From Flavobacterium sp. (GTDB lineage: Bacteria > Bacteroidota > Bacteroidia > Flavobacteriales > Flavobacteriaceae): a stretch of DNA of 9,927 nt. The DNA is taken from contig SXQR01000178.1 of assembly GCA_005792865.1 (NCBI GenBank), forward strand, positions 1 to 9,927, read 5' to 3'. The first letter of the stretch is position 1. Every line of letters begins with the position of its first letter. Position numbers and translations under genes: made by a program. The notes under the pieces are model-generated. The model ran no database searches. It was not told where the DNA came from and worked only from the letters and a program-made list of their open reading frames with translations. Shown here in pieces: positions 1-7,225 of this stretch.

Positions 1-907
1 CACTCGACGGGTCAATGACAATCGCGGTCAGCCAATGATTCGAGAAAAAATCGCTTCCCGGTTCGTTCAATACGGTGACACCCTGTACATTCGCAAAATA
101 ATCCAGGTACCATTGATGGACCTCCCGGCGTGCGGAAACATGCCGCTCCAAGACCTGCATCTGCCCGCGCCCGATCCCTGCGCAAATATTGCTCAATCTG
201 TAATTGTACCCGATCACGCTGTGCTGGTAATGAGGCGCATTGTCGCGTGCCTGCGTCGCAAGGAAAACAGCTTTGTCCTTGTTTTCCCTACTTTGGGTCA
301 CAAGGGCGCCGCCCCCAGAGGTCGTGATGATCTTGTTACCGTTGAAAGAGAGTGCGGCCATCGTGCCGAAAGTGCCGCAACTCTGCCCTTTATAGGTGCT
401 CCCCAAGGCCTCCGCGCTGTCCTCAAGTACCGGGATGCCGTGGCGGTTGGCGACTTCCATGATCTCTTCTACCTTGAACGGCATGCCGTACAGATGGACC
501 GGGATGATTGCTTTTGGCTTTTTTCCGGCGGCCGTGCGCGTTGTGATCGCCTCTTCAAGGGCATTGGGGCACATGTTCCAGGTCTCGGGCTCACTGTCCA
601 CAAAGACGGGCGTTGCGCCTACGTAGCGGATGGGATTGGCAGATGCCGAAAAAGTGAAGCTCTGGCAGATGACCTCATCGCCTTCGCCTACGCCCAGCAG
701 GATCAACCCCAGATGGAGCGCCGCCGTCCCCGAACTCAAGGCAGCAACATGGTGCCGCCCGCCGATATAGGACTCCAGATCGGCTTCAAAACCAGATACA
801 TTGGGCCCGAGTGGCGCAACCCAATTTGTGGCAAAGGCCTCGTTGACGAAGTTCTGTTCTGTCCCGCCCATGTGGGGGGACGAAAGGTATATTTTAGTAT
901 TGCTCAT
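1..907 (-). CDS. pglE: PglE-like UDP-4-amino-sugar aminotransferase (DegT/DnrJ/EryC1/StrS family), partial at 3' end
   Basis: This is a PLP-dependent sugar aminotransferase of the DegT/DnrJ/EryC1/StrS family. It would transfer an amino group from glutamate to C4 of a UDP-4-keto-6-deoxy-HexNAc in the cytoplasm. The window shows 302 codons from an ATG at 905-907; the C-terminus, roughly 80 residues judging by the family, lies beyond position 1. Visible motifs include the opening SSPHMGG, then APLGP, the cofactor-binding LSSGTAALHLG, HLYGMPFKVEEI, EDSAEALGS, and the Schiff-base lysine K192 in SFNGNKIITTSGGG, followed by ATQARDNAPHYQH and GYNYRLSN. As I recall the Campylobacter jejuni PglE sequence, these stretches match it closely, more closely than generic family members. 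The start overlaps the end of pglD by 14 nt. The substrate is inferred from the pglC-pglD-pglE neighbourhood; a related aminosugar is possible. Confidence 0.93.
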   Translation of the reverse strand, partial: MSNTKIYLSSPHMGGTEQNFVNEAFATNWVAPLGPNVSGFEADLESYIGGRHHVAALSSGTAALHLGLILLGVGEGDEVICQSFTFSASANPIRYVGATPVFVDSEPETWNMCPNALEEAITTRTAAGKKPKAIIPVHLYGMPFKVEEIMEVANRHGIPVLEDSAEALGSTYKGQSCGTFGTMAALSFNGNKIITTSGGGALVTQSRENKDKAVFLATQARDNAPHYQHSVIGYNYRLSNICAGIGRGQMQVLERHVSARREVHQWYLDYFANVQGVTVLNEPGSDFFSNHWLTAIVIDPSS

Positions 908-1511
908 GATCGCTGTATTTAATGATCCGACCGGGATTGCCTACCACGGTGGCGAAGTCCGGAACGTCCCGGATGATGACCGCGCCCGCGCCGATGGTGG
1001 CCCAACGCCCGATTTTTACGCCCTGGATAACGGCCGCATTGATCCCCACGTGGCTCCCCTCGCCTACCGTGACATTGCCTGCAAGGGCCGCGCCGGGGGA
1101 AATGTGCGCAAAGTCGCCGATGTGCGCATCGTGCTCGATGATCGCGCCGGTGTTGATGATGCAATGGTTGCCGATGTGCGAATCGGGGTTGACGATTGCG
1201 CCTGCCATGACCACGGTGCCCGCGCCGATTTGGCTGCGTGGTGAAATACTGGCGCGAACGTGCACGGCTGTTTCAAATCCTGCATCCACGGCGGCCGCTA
1301 TCCTTTTGCGCGTGCGGTTGTTCCCCACCGAGAGGATCATGCGCGCGCCTGCCGGCAGATCGGCTGCACCGATCACCGGGATCCCGAAAAGCGCCGAAGA
1401 CTTTGGATTGTCGTCCACGATGGCAAGCACGCGCCTTCCCGTGGATTCCAGGACATCAACGATGACTTTGCAGTGGCCGCTGCCGCCGTAGAGGTAAAGG
1501 TCAGTTTCCAT
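894..1511 (-). CDS. pglD: PglD-like UDP-amino-sugar N-acetyltransferase (left-handed beta-helix)
   Basis: A 205-residue sugar N-acyltransferase of the PglD/NeuD type. It is predicted to move an acetyl group from acetyl-CoA onto the C4 amine made by PglE, giving UDP-N,N'-diacetylbacillosamine or a close relative. The N-terminal Rossmann-like part carries the nucleotide-sugar motif LYGGSGHCK (residues 7-15) and VGNNRTRKRI (62-71). From about residue 85 the hexapeptide repeats of a left-handed beta-helix follow. The active-site region IIEHDAHIGDFAHIS places the probable catalytic base at H127 and a second conserved His at H136, in the same setting as H125 and H134 of C. jejuni PglD. The residue after the base is Asp (D128), where PglD has Glu. 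The later VGINA segment (155-159) corresponds to the PglD acetyl-CoA region. It overlaps pglC upstream by 11 nt and pglE downstream by 14 nt. Full length for the family. Confidence 0.93.
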   Translation of the reverse strand: METDLYLYGGSGHCKVIVDVLESTGRRVLAIVDDNPKSSALFGIPVIGAADLPAGARMILSVGNNRTRKRIAAAVDAGFETAVHVRASISPRSQIGAGTVVMAGAIVNPDSHIGNHCIINTGAIIEHDAHIGDFAHISPGAALAGNVTVGEGSHVGINAAVIQGVKIGRWATIGAGAVIIRDVPDFATVVGNPGRIIKYSDHEQY

Positions 1512-2103
1512 TGAATGGTTCTATTGTCGCCGAATCGGCTGCGTTTATACCTTCGCGGAGAAATATTTTGCGGACGGTCATGACGATGATCCTCATGTCC
1601 AGCGCAAAACTCATATTGTCCACATACCACACGTCGTATTCAAATTTCCTGTCCCACGATATCGCATTGCGGCCGTTGACCTGGGCCCATCCGGTGATGC
1701 CGGGCCTGACTTCGTGCCGTCGGTTCTGGAATTCGTTGTAAAGGTGGACGTAATGCGTCAGGAGGGGGCGCGGTCCAATCAGGCTCATGTCGCCGGCCAG
1801 CACGTTGAACAGCTGCGGGATTTCGTCAATGGAAGTTTTTCTCACAAAAGAACCTACGGGCGTCAGGCGCTGGGCATCGGGAAGCAGGTTGCCGGCGGCA
1901 TCGCGTCGGTCGTTCATCGTCTTGAACTTGATGATCCTGAACACCCGCGCATGCAACCCGGGCCGATTCTGGAAAAAGAACGGCTTGCCGTTGTTGGCGA
2001 TGGCCAGGAAAAATGTGGCCACCACAAATACCGGAGACAGCACGACAATGCCCGTCAGTGACAGCACAAAATCGAGTAACCTTTTTCCGAATTTTTTATA
2101 CAT
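1501..2103 (-). CDS. pglC: PglC-like monotopic phosphoglycosyl transferase (initiating enzyme)
   Basis: A 200-residue protein of the small monotopic phosphoglycosyl transferase class. It transfers a sugar-1-phosphate from a UDP-sugar to undecaprenyl phosphate at the cytoplasmic face of the inner membrane, the first committed step of glycan assembly. The N-terminal hydrophobic stretch (about 11-35) contains the Ser23-Pro24 pair that kinks the re-entrant helix in this class. The catalytic dyad Asp93-Glu94 sits in KTSIDEIPQLFNVL. Other conserved blocks are FFQNRPGL, KFKTM, SLIGPRPLL, and RPGITGWAQVNGRNAISW. The C-terminal end, IEPFNGN, resembles the C. jejuni PglC tail. The size matches PglC itself, not the larger WbaP/WcaJ proteins with an added membrane domain. 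It overlaps the preceding GT4 gene by 8 nt and pglD by 11 nt. With pglD and pglE next door, diNAcBac-1-phosphate is the likely donor moiety. Confidence 0.95.
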   Translation of the reverse strand: MYKKFGKRLLDFVLSLTGIVVLSPVFVVATFFLAIANNGKPFFFQNRPGLHARVFRIIKFKTMNDRRDAAGNLLPDAQRLTPVGSFVRKTSIDEIPQLFNVLAGDMSLIGPRPLLTHYVHLYNEFQNRRHEVRPGITGWAQVNGRNAISWDRKFEYDVWYVDNMSFALDMRIIVMTVRKIFLREGINAADSATIEPFNGN

Positions 2104-3256
2104 CCTTCAATTGTTCGCAGTATTCCCGCCGAAGCGCTTCCCAAATAAATTTTTGGCCGTAACGCTCCACGATCATCGGCCGCGCATTTTGACGCATCCC
2201 ATGAAAGAGCGGCGCGTCGGATACCATTGTCTGCATGGCGAGGCGAACGGCATCGGCATGCTTTACCGGAATGATCAGCCCGTTTTTTCCTTCCTCCACG
2301 ATCTCATTGCAACCGTTGATATCGGACACGATCGCGGGAAGTTCCATCGCCCCCGCCTGCATCACCACGTTGGGAAATCCTTCGCGGTAACTGGGGAACA
2401 CCAGTGCATCGGATATGGCCAGGAACGGCCTGACATCGGCACGGAACCCCGCCGAAATGATGCCCGGATGGTCCTTGATGGCGGCCATCGTCACGCCGGA
2501 AACCGGGTCCAGGTCTGGTTCAAAATCCCCGACGAGCAGGAATTTGGTACGGGGAAAATCGCGGTTGATGCTTACAAAAGCATTGACGGCTTCGTCGATT
2601 CCCTTGTCCCTGACAATCCTGCCCACAAAAATAAAGACAAAATCCGAAGGCGAAATGCCAAATTCTGACTTTAATTCGCCGCGTTGCGAATCGGTGAAAT
2701 GGTCGGGTGAAAAGTGGTCGGTGTCGATGCCGTTGCTGCTGCCATTGCCCAGGACGCGAAGTTTTCCCGCTTTGCAATAACCGTTTTGCTGAATGATGCG
2801 GCACAGGCCGTGCGAATTTGGCAGGACAAGCGTTGCCGCCGCATAGGTGAGCGACTCAACAAAATCCAGGACCTTCCGCTTGATTCCCGTGGCTTCTAAC
2901 AGCGGAAGGCCTGCTACGGTGTGCATGCGGATGGGAACGCCGGCCAGTCGAGCCGCCAGCATGCCAATGATTCCCGCTTTCGGGGTGTGGGAATGGACGA
3001 TCTCGGGTTTTTCGCGCTTCAGGAAACGGTACATCTGCCAAAGTGAGAGTACATCCTTCAGCGGCGTTATCTTTCGGGTCATCTCCACGCAAAAGGTGCG
3101 CACGCCCTGGTGCTGTCCCACCCGCGCAAGCCGTTCGGCGTCCGATGATACCAGGACCACCTCAAAATCGGCGCTCATGAAACGCGCCTGGTTTTCAAGC
3201 AGCTTTTCCAGCGAGAGCGGTACCGTGGTGATGCGGATGAGCTTCGGCTTTTTCAA
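2096..3256 (-). CDS. GT4 family glycosyltransferase acting next to PglC (TTG start)
   Basis: A 386-residue GT-B fold retaining glycosyltransferase, family GT4, expected to add a sugar at the inner membrane face. The acceptor-side domain contains IVHSHTPKAGIIGMLAARL (86-104) and RMHTVAGLPLLEATG (110-124). The donor-side domain has VGRIVRDKG, with R213 and K218 in the diphosphate-binding positions, and SYREGFPNVVMQAGAM, where the usual EX7E motif reads E292-X7-Q300. Then comes SDINGCNEIVEEGKNG. The start is TTG (3254-3256), overlapping the previous stop as TTGA. The first in-frame ATG is codon 27, which would remove the first beta-strand of the N-terminal fold, so TTG is preferred. Because pglC directly follows, it may add the second sugar (a PglA-like step). 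The donor and linkage cannot be read from the sequence. Confidence 0.9.
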   Translation of the reverse strand: MKKPKLIRITTVPLSLEKLLENQARFMSADFEVVLVSSDAERLARVGQHQGVRTFCVEMTRKITPLKDVLSLWQMYRFLKREKPEIVHSHTPKAGIIGMLAARLAGVPIRMHTVAGLPLLEATGIKRKVLDFVESLTYAAATLVLPNSHGLCRIIQQNGYCKAGKLRVLGNGSSNGIDTDHFSPDHFTDSQRGELKSEFGISPSDFVFIFVGRIVRDKGIDEAVNAFVSINRDFPRTKFLLVGDFEPDLDPVSGVTMAAIKDHPGIISAGFRADVRPFLAISDALVFPSYREGFPNVVMQAGAMELPAIVSDINGCNEIVEEGKNGLIIPVKHADAVRLAMQTMVSDAPLFHGMRQNARPMIVERYGQKFIWEALRREYCEQLKDV

Positions 3257-4341
3257 TCCAATGTATTTTTATACAGGCCGATAAAGCTCTCGACCATGCG
3301 GGTGATATCAAATCTGAGGGCGCGCTCGCGGCAATCCGATGCCGTCTGCGCATAAAGGGCCGGATCAGCCAAAAGCGTGGCCAAAATGCGGGAAAGCTGC
3401 ATTTGGTCGCCGCGTTCAAAAAGGATCCCGGCGCCACCGGCAACCTGCGAAAGCCCGGCCACATTTGACGCCACGAACGGGATGCCCGCCGCCATGCTTT
3501 CGACCGCCGCGAGCCCGAAACCCTCCCAATGTGAGGAAAGAAGTGCGATGTGCGATGATTTCAGGATCGAAGGAACGTCCGGACGGTTGCCCAGGAACAG
3601 CACGCGGCCGGTCAATCCCAGGCTTTCGGCAAGGCCGATATTTTGTTGCTTGAGGCTCCCGTCGCCCGCGAGGACGAGTTTTACGTCAGGCGGTAAATCC
3701 TGCATGGCCCGGATGGCCGTGGCGTGGTCCTTCTGCGCGCGGAAAGCGGCCACCATCACCACCATTTTGTCGACCTGCGTCAGCGAAGGATGGATTTGGC
3801 TGGGCTCAATGCGCGGCGCGGCGTCAATGGCCTGGAGGTCGATGCCGTTCTCCACGACCGACAATTTCCTGTCGGAACCCAGGTGCGCCGCCAATGCCTC
3901 GCGTGCATCGGCCGTAATGCATGTGACCGCCGAATACGCCCGGTAAATCATTTTGTCCAGCAGTTTGAAAAGTGGCTTCTCCCTGCGGCGGTTGTGTGTA
4001 TTGTGTTCGGTGAAAATGAGTTTTGCACGGGAAAATGCGAGCCATTTTGCGATGGCCACCCAATAGACCGCTGGGAAAAGGTGTACGTGGACAATGTCGT
4101 ATTTGGAAACGACTTTCATCAGCCTGAGGATGTGCAGCGGGCTGTAAGGGCTTTTAGGGCCCTGGTGAAAAACCGGCCGCGCATAATTTTTACCGAGTTC
4201 TGCCAGGAACGGATGCGCCGTCCCGTCCAGCAGGAACAAACCCGTTTGGATTCCCGCCGCCTCCAGCCGTGGGAGCGATTGTGCGATGAGCTTTTCGGCA
4301 CCGCCCGTGGCCATGGAATTGATGACGTGCAATACCTTCAT
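3253..4341 (-). CDS. GT4 family glycosyltransferase
   Basis: A 362-residue GT-B glycosyltransferase of family GT4. The N-terminal domain begins with a typical strand and glycine-rich loop, VLHVINSMATGGAEK (3-17), followed by DIVHVHLFPAVYW (82-94) and TEHNTHNRRR (111-120). The C-terminal donor domain shows AAFRAQKDH, with R201 and K204 as probable phosphate-binding residues, VLAGDGSL (223-230), and a complete EX7E motif, E273 to E281, in WEGFGLAAVESMAAGIP. The length is normal for the family and both ends are intact. It shares ATGA with the upstream GT2 gene (4338-4341) and TTGA with the downstream GT4 gene (3253-3256), so translation is probably coupled. It presumably extends the same lipid-linked repeat unit. 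Acceptor and sugar are unknown. Confidence 0.92.
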   Translation of the reverse strand: MKVLHVINSMATGGAEKLIAQSLPRLEAAGIQTGLFLLDGTAHPFLAELGKNYARPVFHQGPKSPYSPLHILRLMKVVSKYDIVHVHLFPAVYWVAIAKWLAFSRAKLIFTEHNTHNRRREKPLFKLLDKMIYRAYSAVTCITADAREALAAHLGSDRKLSVVENGIDLQAIDAAPRIEPSQIHPSLTQVDKMVVMVAAFRAQKDHATAIRAMQDLPPDVKLVLAGDGSLKQQNIGLAESLGLTGRVLFLGNRPDVPSILKSSHIALLSSHWEGFGLAAVESMAAGIPFVASNVAGLSQVAGGAGILFERGDQMQLSRILATLLADPALYAQTASDCRERALRFDITRMVESFIGLYKNTLD

Positions 4342-5222
4342 GGCCCGATTTTGTAAAGGATGTACAAATGCAGCGCAAGGCCTGCTGGAAGCGCCAGCAA
4401 GGTCAGGGCTTTTTGGGGGTTATCTTTAAAAATTCCCGTATTTGAAAAAAGGCTGGCCGAAACCAGGTGCATCGCCCGCGAAAACGCATAGCCGAAGCTC
4501 TTGGCATACTTGAGTTCCACAGTTCGCGCATACCGAAACCCTTTTGCGCTTTTTTTATACTGCCTGTAGATGTTCCGCGACGATCCATCTGCCAGGTATT
4601 CCACCATGCAATAGACTTCGTTTACGCAACGCAGCCTGTATTTCTGGTCGATCATCAGGTAAAGCGTCCCGAGCGGAACGAACCGTTCATCCGGGAAAAT
4701 CGGGTAGGCAGGAAATTCGCGGACGACATCGGTGCGAAGGACGAGCTTCTTGTCGCCTGTCACACCATGGATGCGGTGCAGGTCCTGTAGGGTCGATTCG
4801 GTAAGGGTGGGCGGAAAACCAGTCCCGACGATCTTCCCATCGCTTTGGTAGGCATCGAGCCCGATAAGGCCTGCAAGGTGCGGCGCACGGTACTTGTCCC
4901 AGTTGGCCAAAATATTCGCGCTCGCATCGTCCGGCATGTAGTCGTCCGAATCGATGCAGGTGTTGAGTTCGGTGGTGATGTTGGCATAGGCCGTGTTGTG
5001 CCCGCCGTGCATCCCCTGGTTCTCCTGGTAGATATAGCGGATGTTGACGAGTCCTTCGCGCTGCCAGCCCTCGACGAGTTCGCGCGTGCCGTCCGAAGAA
5101 CCGTCGTCGATGACCAGCCAGATGAAATCCCGGCAGGTTTGCCGGTTCATGCTCTCATAGACACGTCCCAGGCAAAAGGCGCGGTTGAAAGTGGGCGTGA
5201 AAACGGTTATCCTTTCCATCAT
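4338..5222 (-). CDS. GT2 family glycosyltransferase
   Basis: A 294-residue inverting glycosyltransferase of family GT2 (GT-A fold). The nucleotide-binding start TVFTPTFNRA (6-15) is followed by LVIDDGSSDGT (36-46) with D39/D40, NQGMHGGHNTAYAN (68-81), and the metal-binding DSDD at 91-94 in CIDSDDYMPDDA. Residues 178-192, PDERFVPLGTLYLMI, occupy the place where GT2 enzymes carry the catalytic base. A C-terminal hydrophobic stretch, about 272-291, may attach the protein to the membrane. Two ATG codons stand in tandem at the start (5220-5222 and 5217-5219). I use the first, which overlaps the TGA of the polymerase gene by 4 nt; the second would give a 1-nt overlap, and both are compatible with coupling. 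The sugar is not identifiable. Confidence 0.92.
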   Translation of the reverse strand: MMERITVFTPTFNRAFCLGRVYESMNRQTCRDFIWLVIDDGSSDGTRELVEGWQREGLVNIRYIYQENQGMHGGHNTAYANITTELNTCIDSDDYMPDDASANILANWDKYRAPHLAGLIGLDAYQSDGKIVGTGFPPTLTESTLQDLHRIHGVTGDKKLVLRTDVVREFPAYPIFPDERFVPLGTLYLMIDQKYRLRCVNEVYCMVEYLADGSSRNIYRQYKKSAKGFRYARTVELKYAKSFGYAFSRAMHLVSASLFSNTGIFKDNPQKALTLLALPAGLALHLYILYKIGP

Positions 5223-6316
5223 AGCAAGACAAAATTAATCAGGTAGGTGAACGCGAAGTAGAGCAGCATGATGCGGGCGATGAGCAAATTCTGCTTGTGG
5301 AAATATTTGGTGGCCAACAACGGATAGATGATCACGAGCGCCAGCAGGAACCACGACAGGTAGGCGAATCGGTTTGAAAAGGTCGCCCGGATGATCAGGA
5401 TCCAGAATCCGTTGGCAATCAGGTAGGTGTTGAATATCTGCGCGTACAGCGGATCCTCAAATTTTTTCTTGAAAATATAGTACCAACCGGCAAAGACGCC
5501 GGTGGCGCTGTAGAGCAGGAAATCCCAGCGGAATCCAATGCTCGCAAACTGTTCCTGGAATTCATTTTCCTCGTCCGACAGGTAAACCTGCAACCGCTCA
5601 TCGGTACCAAATCCAAGCTGCAGGACCAGATTCTCCCAGGAACCGCCAAAGGCCAGCGAGAGCGGGATGGCAAGTCCCCAAAACCACAGCCAGGCCTTTG
5701 TTTTGGTGTATTTCCACGCGATGGCCCAGGCAATGACCGGGATCCACATCGACTGGTGGAACATGGTCGAAAGGACCAGCAGCATGATCTGCCAGGCCAA
5801 TTTGGTCCGCGAAACGGCAAGGATGAACATCGAAGTGGCAATTCCGTTGCGAATCCCGTTTACCCCATAGGACCAGAAGGACATCGACAGCACGATCATG
5901 ATGAATCCGTAGGGTGCATACTTGCCGAAGATCTTTCGTGTTGCAATAAAAAGCGGAATGACATACAGCAGCGCGCACAGGAAAAAGAATCCCTCGACCG
6001 GCATGAACCCCGAGAGCCACTTCATGAGATATTCAAAGTAAATATCCTTTCCCGGCGTGACCTTGGCCCCGGCGGCGTAATCGGCGTAGAAATTGGCATA
6101 GGTCCTCATGTCGCCAAACCATCGGGCGCTGATGGGCCGCAACCCCATATACAGGATCAGGAAGACAAAGAGCGCACTGGCAATGGCCTGTTTTCCCTGC
6201 AGGTTTTTGGGATCGGTGATGTCAAGCCTGGCCCCTTGCGCGTACAGTACCAATACCATCAGGAGCAATACCTGGTAGTAGATGATGGTGTAATACGCGG
6301 CGGGGATCAAATCCAT
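5219..6316 (-). CDS. EpsG-type polysaccharide polymerase (Wzy-like), multispanning membrane protein
   Basis: A 365-residue integral membrane protein with roughly nine or ten hydrophobic segments, among them residues about 10-27, 44-60, 109-125, 136-150, 175-199, 208-223, 267-282, 297-311, 320-335 and 345-364. It fits the EpsG family of putative repeat-unit polymerases, the group used in many capsule and exopolysaccharide loci in place of classic Wzy. Features shared with that family are FGDMRTYANFY (67-77), the NGIRNGIATSMFILA stretch (153-167) in the position of the common RQ-type motif, and FHQSMW (186-191), the H-x-S element typical of EpsG proteins. Its place among glycosyltransferases supports the role of joining lipid-linked repeat units on the periplasmic side. 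Its start shares a base with the stop of the preceding gene (TAATG, 6314-6318), and its stop overlaps the GT2 start. O-antigen ligase is the main alternative. Confidence 0.85.
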   Translation of the reverse strand: MDLIPAAYYTIIYYQVLLLMVLVLYAQGARLDITDPKNLQGKQAIASALFVFLILYMGLRPISARWFGDMRTYANFYADYAAGAKVTPGKDIYFEYLMKWLSGFMPVEGFFFLCALLYVIPLFIATRKIFGKYAPYGFIMIVLSMSFWSYGVNGIRNGIATSMFILAVSRTKLAWQIMLLVLSTMFHQSMWIPVIAWAIAWKYTKTKAWLWFWGLAIPLSLAFGGSWENLVLQLGFGTDERLQVYLSDEENEFQEQFASIGFRWDFLLYSATGVFAGWYYIFKKKFEDPLYAQIFNTYLIANGFWILIIRATFSNRFAYLSWFLLALVIIYPLLATKYFHKQNLLIARIMLLYFAFTYLINFVLL

Positions 6317-7224
6317 TACGGCGATATTTTTCTGATCGAATCACAAAGTGCGCGGGTAAAACGGGCGCCGCTTTCCTTGTCAAGGTGAAGCCCGTCATAA
6401 AGCCTCAGGCCCTCGGTGCGGCCCGCAAAATTGATGTAGGTTGCACCCTGTGCCCTTGCGATCTTTTCCATATTGCGGTCAAATTGCGGCCAGAATTTCT
6501 GTTCCGATGCGAGGATTTCCGCTCCCACGGGCATGCGCAGCAATACGACGGTTCCACGTGATTCGAGCAATTGCACCAGTTCCGACAGTTTTTGCTCGCG
6601 GTAAACCGAGGGCTTCCACCTGACCGCCAGTTTTTGGTACACGCTGTCCTGCGTTCGTTTCCACTTGTTCAGCGTCGCGCTATCGGATGTGAGGTTAAAT
6701 TCTTCCAGCCAGCCATTGTCGTGCACGATTGAATTGCGTTTGACGAGCGCCTTGAAATGGAAGTATTCCTGATTGCGGAAAAAATACTCCACATTGGGGT
6801 TCATCGACGCAAAGTGCATGTTGTGCGGCGGCATTCCAGCCTCAAAAAATTTGTTTTCGGCGATGTTGTCCTCTTCACGCTCGGCCAAAAGCCAGGGATG
6901 GACGCTGAGAATGAACAGCCCGTTTTTTGAATCTGCATCGAGTTTCCTCATGACACTCCGTGTATAAAGTGCTCCGTACGCGATCTGCTTGAAGGTAAAA
7001 CTGAAATTCAGGGGCTCGGGATAGGACTTTAATTCGATGCCGATGACATGCGGCTGTATGCCCTGGAAGCTCCGGGAATCGCCCAGGATCAGCGATGCCT
7101 GTGCCGGCGCCGCGAACTTGGGGTAAAAGTAATCCACGTATCCCCCAAAAAAGGTCAGGATCGCCGTGGTGATCAAGGTTACGATCAGTCCGAAAAGCGC
7201 GGTTTTGAGAAGGAACTGCTTCAT
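6316..7224 (-). CDS. Membrane-anchored SGNH-fold protein, probable partner of the MBOAT O-acyltransferase
   Basis: A 302-residue protein with one N-terminal membrane segment (about residues 8-28) and a domain that should face the periplasm. Two SGNH-hydrolase signatures are visible: LILGDSRSFQGI (45-56), with candidate nucleophile Ser50 after Gly-Asp, and LYDGLHLDKESG (275-286), with candidate catalytic Asp277 and His280. An Asn in PLNFSF (N73) may supply another oxyanion-hole residue. The middle part is not familiar to me. The gene lies directly after the MBOAT gene, as AlgJ/AlgX- or DltD-like proteins do, so a role in O-acylating the polysaccharide is inferred. I choose the ATG at 7222-7224, one base after the MBOAT stop. 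An upstream in-frame ATG at 7264-7266 would add 14 non-hydrophobic residues ahead of the membrane segment and overlap the MBOAT gene by 41 nt, which looks less natural here. Shared TAATG with the next gene. Confidence 0.75.
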   Translation of the reverse strand: MKQFLLKTALFGLIVTLITTAILTFFGGYVDYFYPKFAAPAQASLILGDSRSFQGIQPHVIGIELKSYPEPLNFSFTFKQIAYGALYTRSVMRKLDADSKNGLFILSVHPWLLAEREEDNIAENKFFEAGMPPHNMHFASMNPNVEYFFRNQEYFHFKALVKRNSIVHDNGWLEEFNLTSDSATLNKWKRTQDSVYQKLAVRWKPSVYREQKLSELVQLLESRGTVVLLRMPVGAEILASEQKFWPQFDRNMEKIARAQGATYINFAGRTEGLRLYDGLHLDKESGARFTRALCDSIRKISP

Positions 7225-7225
7225 C

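Noticed and set aside
35..922. Plus-strand open frame of 295 codons
   Set aside because: It lies almost entirely opposite the pglE-like gene, whose minus-strand translation carries family motifs throughout. The plus frame has no recognisable domain and is explained by the codon use of the real gene.
1787..2668. Plus-strand open frame of 293 codons spanning the pglC/GT4 junction
   Set aside because: It is antisense to two well-supported genes, has low-complexity His/Arg-rich composition typical of shadow frames, and shows no family motif.
3724..4356. Plus-strand open frame of 210 codons
   Set aside because: Antisense to the GT4 gene at 3253-4341, and its translation matches nothing I recognise.
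5756..6388. Plus-strand open frame of 210 codons opposite the polymerase gene
   Set aside because: A hydrophilic, His/Asp/Gln-rich translation is what the complement of a hydrophobic membrane protein gene gives; no independent support.
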